This document shows positions 6,414 through 7,108 of a stretch of DNA of 7,108 nt, piece by piece (positions within the stretch are counted from its first letter, which is position 1; each line of letters opens with the position of its first letter). This DNA comes from an uncultured Porphyromonas sp. (GTDB lineage: Bacteria; Bacteroidota; Bacteroidia; Bacteroidales; Porphyromonadaceae), in contig CABUDK010000049.1 of the NCBI GenBank assembly GCA_902490315.1, forward strand, positions 1 to 7,108, in the 5' to 3' direction. A program made the translations under genes and the position numbers. The notes under the pieces are model-generated. The model was not told the DNA's origin. It made no database searches and saw only the letters and a program-made list of their open reading frames with translations.

Positions 6414-7108
6414 TTATACAAGTCGGTCATAGATAGCTCTGAGGCGCAGTCCAGCTTTGCTCCAGACGATATTGTTGACCTCCTCGATACCCTTTTGCTT
6501 GAGATGCTCGTGGAGCGTCGGATAGGAGACGAGAGCGTGCATAGCGTCGGCCATAGCGTCCACGTCCCAGTAGTCTGTCTTGATGGCGTAGCGCAGGATC
6601 TCGGCGCAGCCACTCTGTTTGGAGATAATGCTCGGCACGCCACACTGCATAGCCTCTAGCGGAGAGATGCCAAAAGGCTCCGACACCGAGGGCATCACAT
6701 AGACATCGCTCGAGCGAAGCATCTCATACACCTGCCGCCCCCGTAGGAAGCCTGTGAAGTGAAAGCGGTCGGCTATACGCTTGCGAGCCACGAGGTCGAT
6801 CATCTTGTCCATCATATCGCCATTGCCCGCCATCACAAAGCGAATGCCGTCGGTATGCTGTAGCACCTTGTGAGCCGCCTCGACGAAGTACTCAGGCCCT
6901 TTTTGCATCGTAATACGCCCGAGGAAGGTGATTACTTTGTCGCCCGTATGCTGCTCATTGGGCAGGGCTAGTAGCTCTGGACTAAGCGGCTCGACAGCGT
7001 TGTGGACCGTAAAGACCTTGTCGGGGCTCTGACCATACTTGTCGATGACGGTACGTCGGGTCAGGTTGCTCACACAGACGATAGCGTCTGCGTAGTCCAT
7101 CCCTTGTC
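6414..7108 (-). CDS. GT4 glycosyltransferase, glycogen-synthase-like (5' end outside window)
   Basis: The last 230 residues of a GT-B glycosyltransferase are present; the frame stays open through the right edge. The visible Met at 7098-7100 is internal, since Q-G-M-D-Y-A-D-A is preceded by open frame and begins mid-domain. The C-terminal nucleotide-sugar-binding half shows F-L-G-R-I-T-M-Q-K-G-P-E-Y, M-A-G-N-G-D, and the retaining-enzyme E-x7-E motif E-P-F-G-I-S-P-L-E (codons at about 6654-6680), followed by G-V-P-S-I-I-S-K-Q-S-G-C-A-E-I-L. These match the GT4 proteins next to GH57 genes in Bacteroides, annotated as glycogen synthases. The likely reaction is transfer of glucose from UDP- or ADP-glucose to a growing alpha-glucan in the cytoplasm. 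As the most upstream visible gene of the cluster it may be preceded by a glycogen debranching enzyme, as in Bacteroides; that is a guess about sequence not shown. Confidence 0.88.
   Translation of the reverse strand, partial: QGMDYADAIVCVSNLTRRTVIDKYGQSPDKVFTVHNAVEPLSPELLALPNEQHTGDKVITFLGRITMQKGPEYFVEAAHKVLQHTDGIRFVMAGNGDMMDKMIDLVARKRIADRFHFTGFLRGRQVYEMLRSSDVYVMPSVSEPFGISPLEAMQCGVPSIISKQSGCAEILRYAIKTDYWDVDAMADAMHALVSYPTLHEHLKQKGIEEVNNIVWSKAGLRLRAIYDRLV

Larger units (their letters stand above)
557..7108 (-). other. Probable four-gene operon (GT4, GH57, dcp, lamin-tail protein)
   Basis: All four genes lie on one strand with gaps of 30, 25 and 15 bp, too short for ordinary promoters plus terminators, and none of the gaps holds a hairpin with a T-run. 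They are therefore probably cotranscribed from a promoter right of the window. The first two share a glycogen theme; the peptidase and the exported lamin-tail protein have no clear link to it, so cotranscription may reflect general housekeeping expression rather than one pathway. Confidence 0.7.

Noticed and set aside
7098..7100. ATG at 7098-7100 as the true start of the glycosyltransferase
   Set aside because: The frame is open to the window edge, and starting there would remove the whole N-terminal half of the GT-B fold.

Overview
The window looks like chromosomal DNA from a Bacteroidota bacterium, most plausibly Porphyromonas or a close relative. This is an inference from protein style: a Bacteroidota-type HolA C-terminus, a secreted lamin-tail-domain protein, and a GT4/GH57 glycogen-type gene pair closely resembling the Bacteroides arrangement. 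It also fits the absence of clear Shine-Dalgarno sequences at most starts. No species call is possible without a search.

Layout. A + strand gene, probably holA (DNA polymerase III delta subunit), enters from the left and stops at 173. A 383-bp intergenic stretch (174-556) follows between this gene and a convergent operon. It is packed with structured DNA: seven TTTCC/GTTCC-N6-GGAAA/GGAAC palindromes spaced exactly 22 bp apart (202-349) plus a rearranged eighth half-unit, then two abutting 8-bp palindromes (363-378), then two inverted copies of a GTAGGGACGC-type hairpin repeat (420-461 and 494-524) and a fragment of a third (544-553).

From 557 to the right edge everything reads on the - strand as one tight four-gene cluster with gaps of 30, 25 and 15 bp. 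In transcription order it contains a GT4 glycogen-synthase-like glycosyltransferase (5' end outside the window), a GH57 alpha-amylase-like protein, a Dcp-type M3 zinc peptidase, and a secreted protein with two lamin tail domains. The first two fit intracellular alpha-glucan (glycogen) metabolism. The peptidase is a cytosolic-looking oligopeptide-degrading enzyme. The last gene encodes an exported beta-rich protein of unknown role. The operon promoter is not in the window.

The points most worth a second look are the phased palindrome array, whose arms covary (T-A pairs in units 1-3, G-C pairs in units 4-7), and the GH57 protein, which keeps the nucleophile motif but has Pro where the family normally has its catalytic Asp. 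No mobile element, CRISPR array, tRNA or rRNA was seen.
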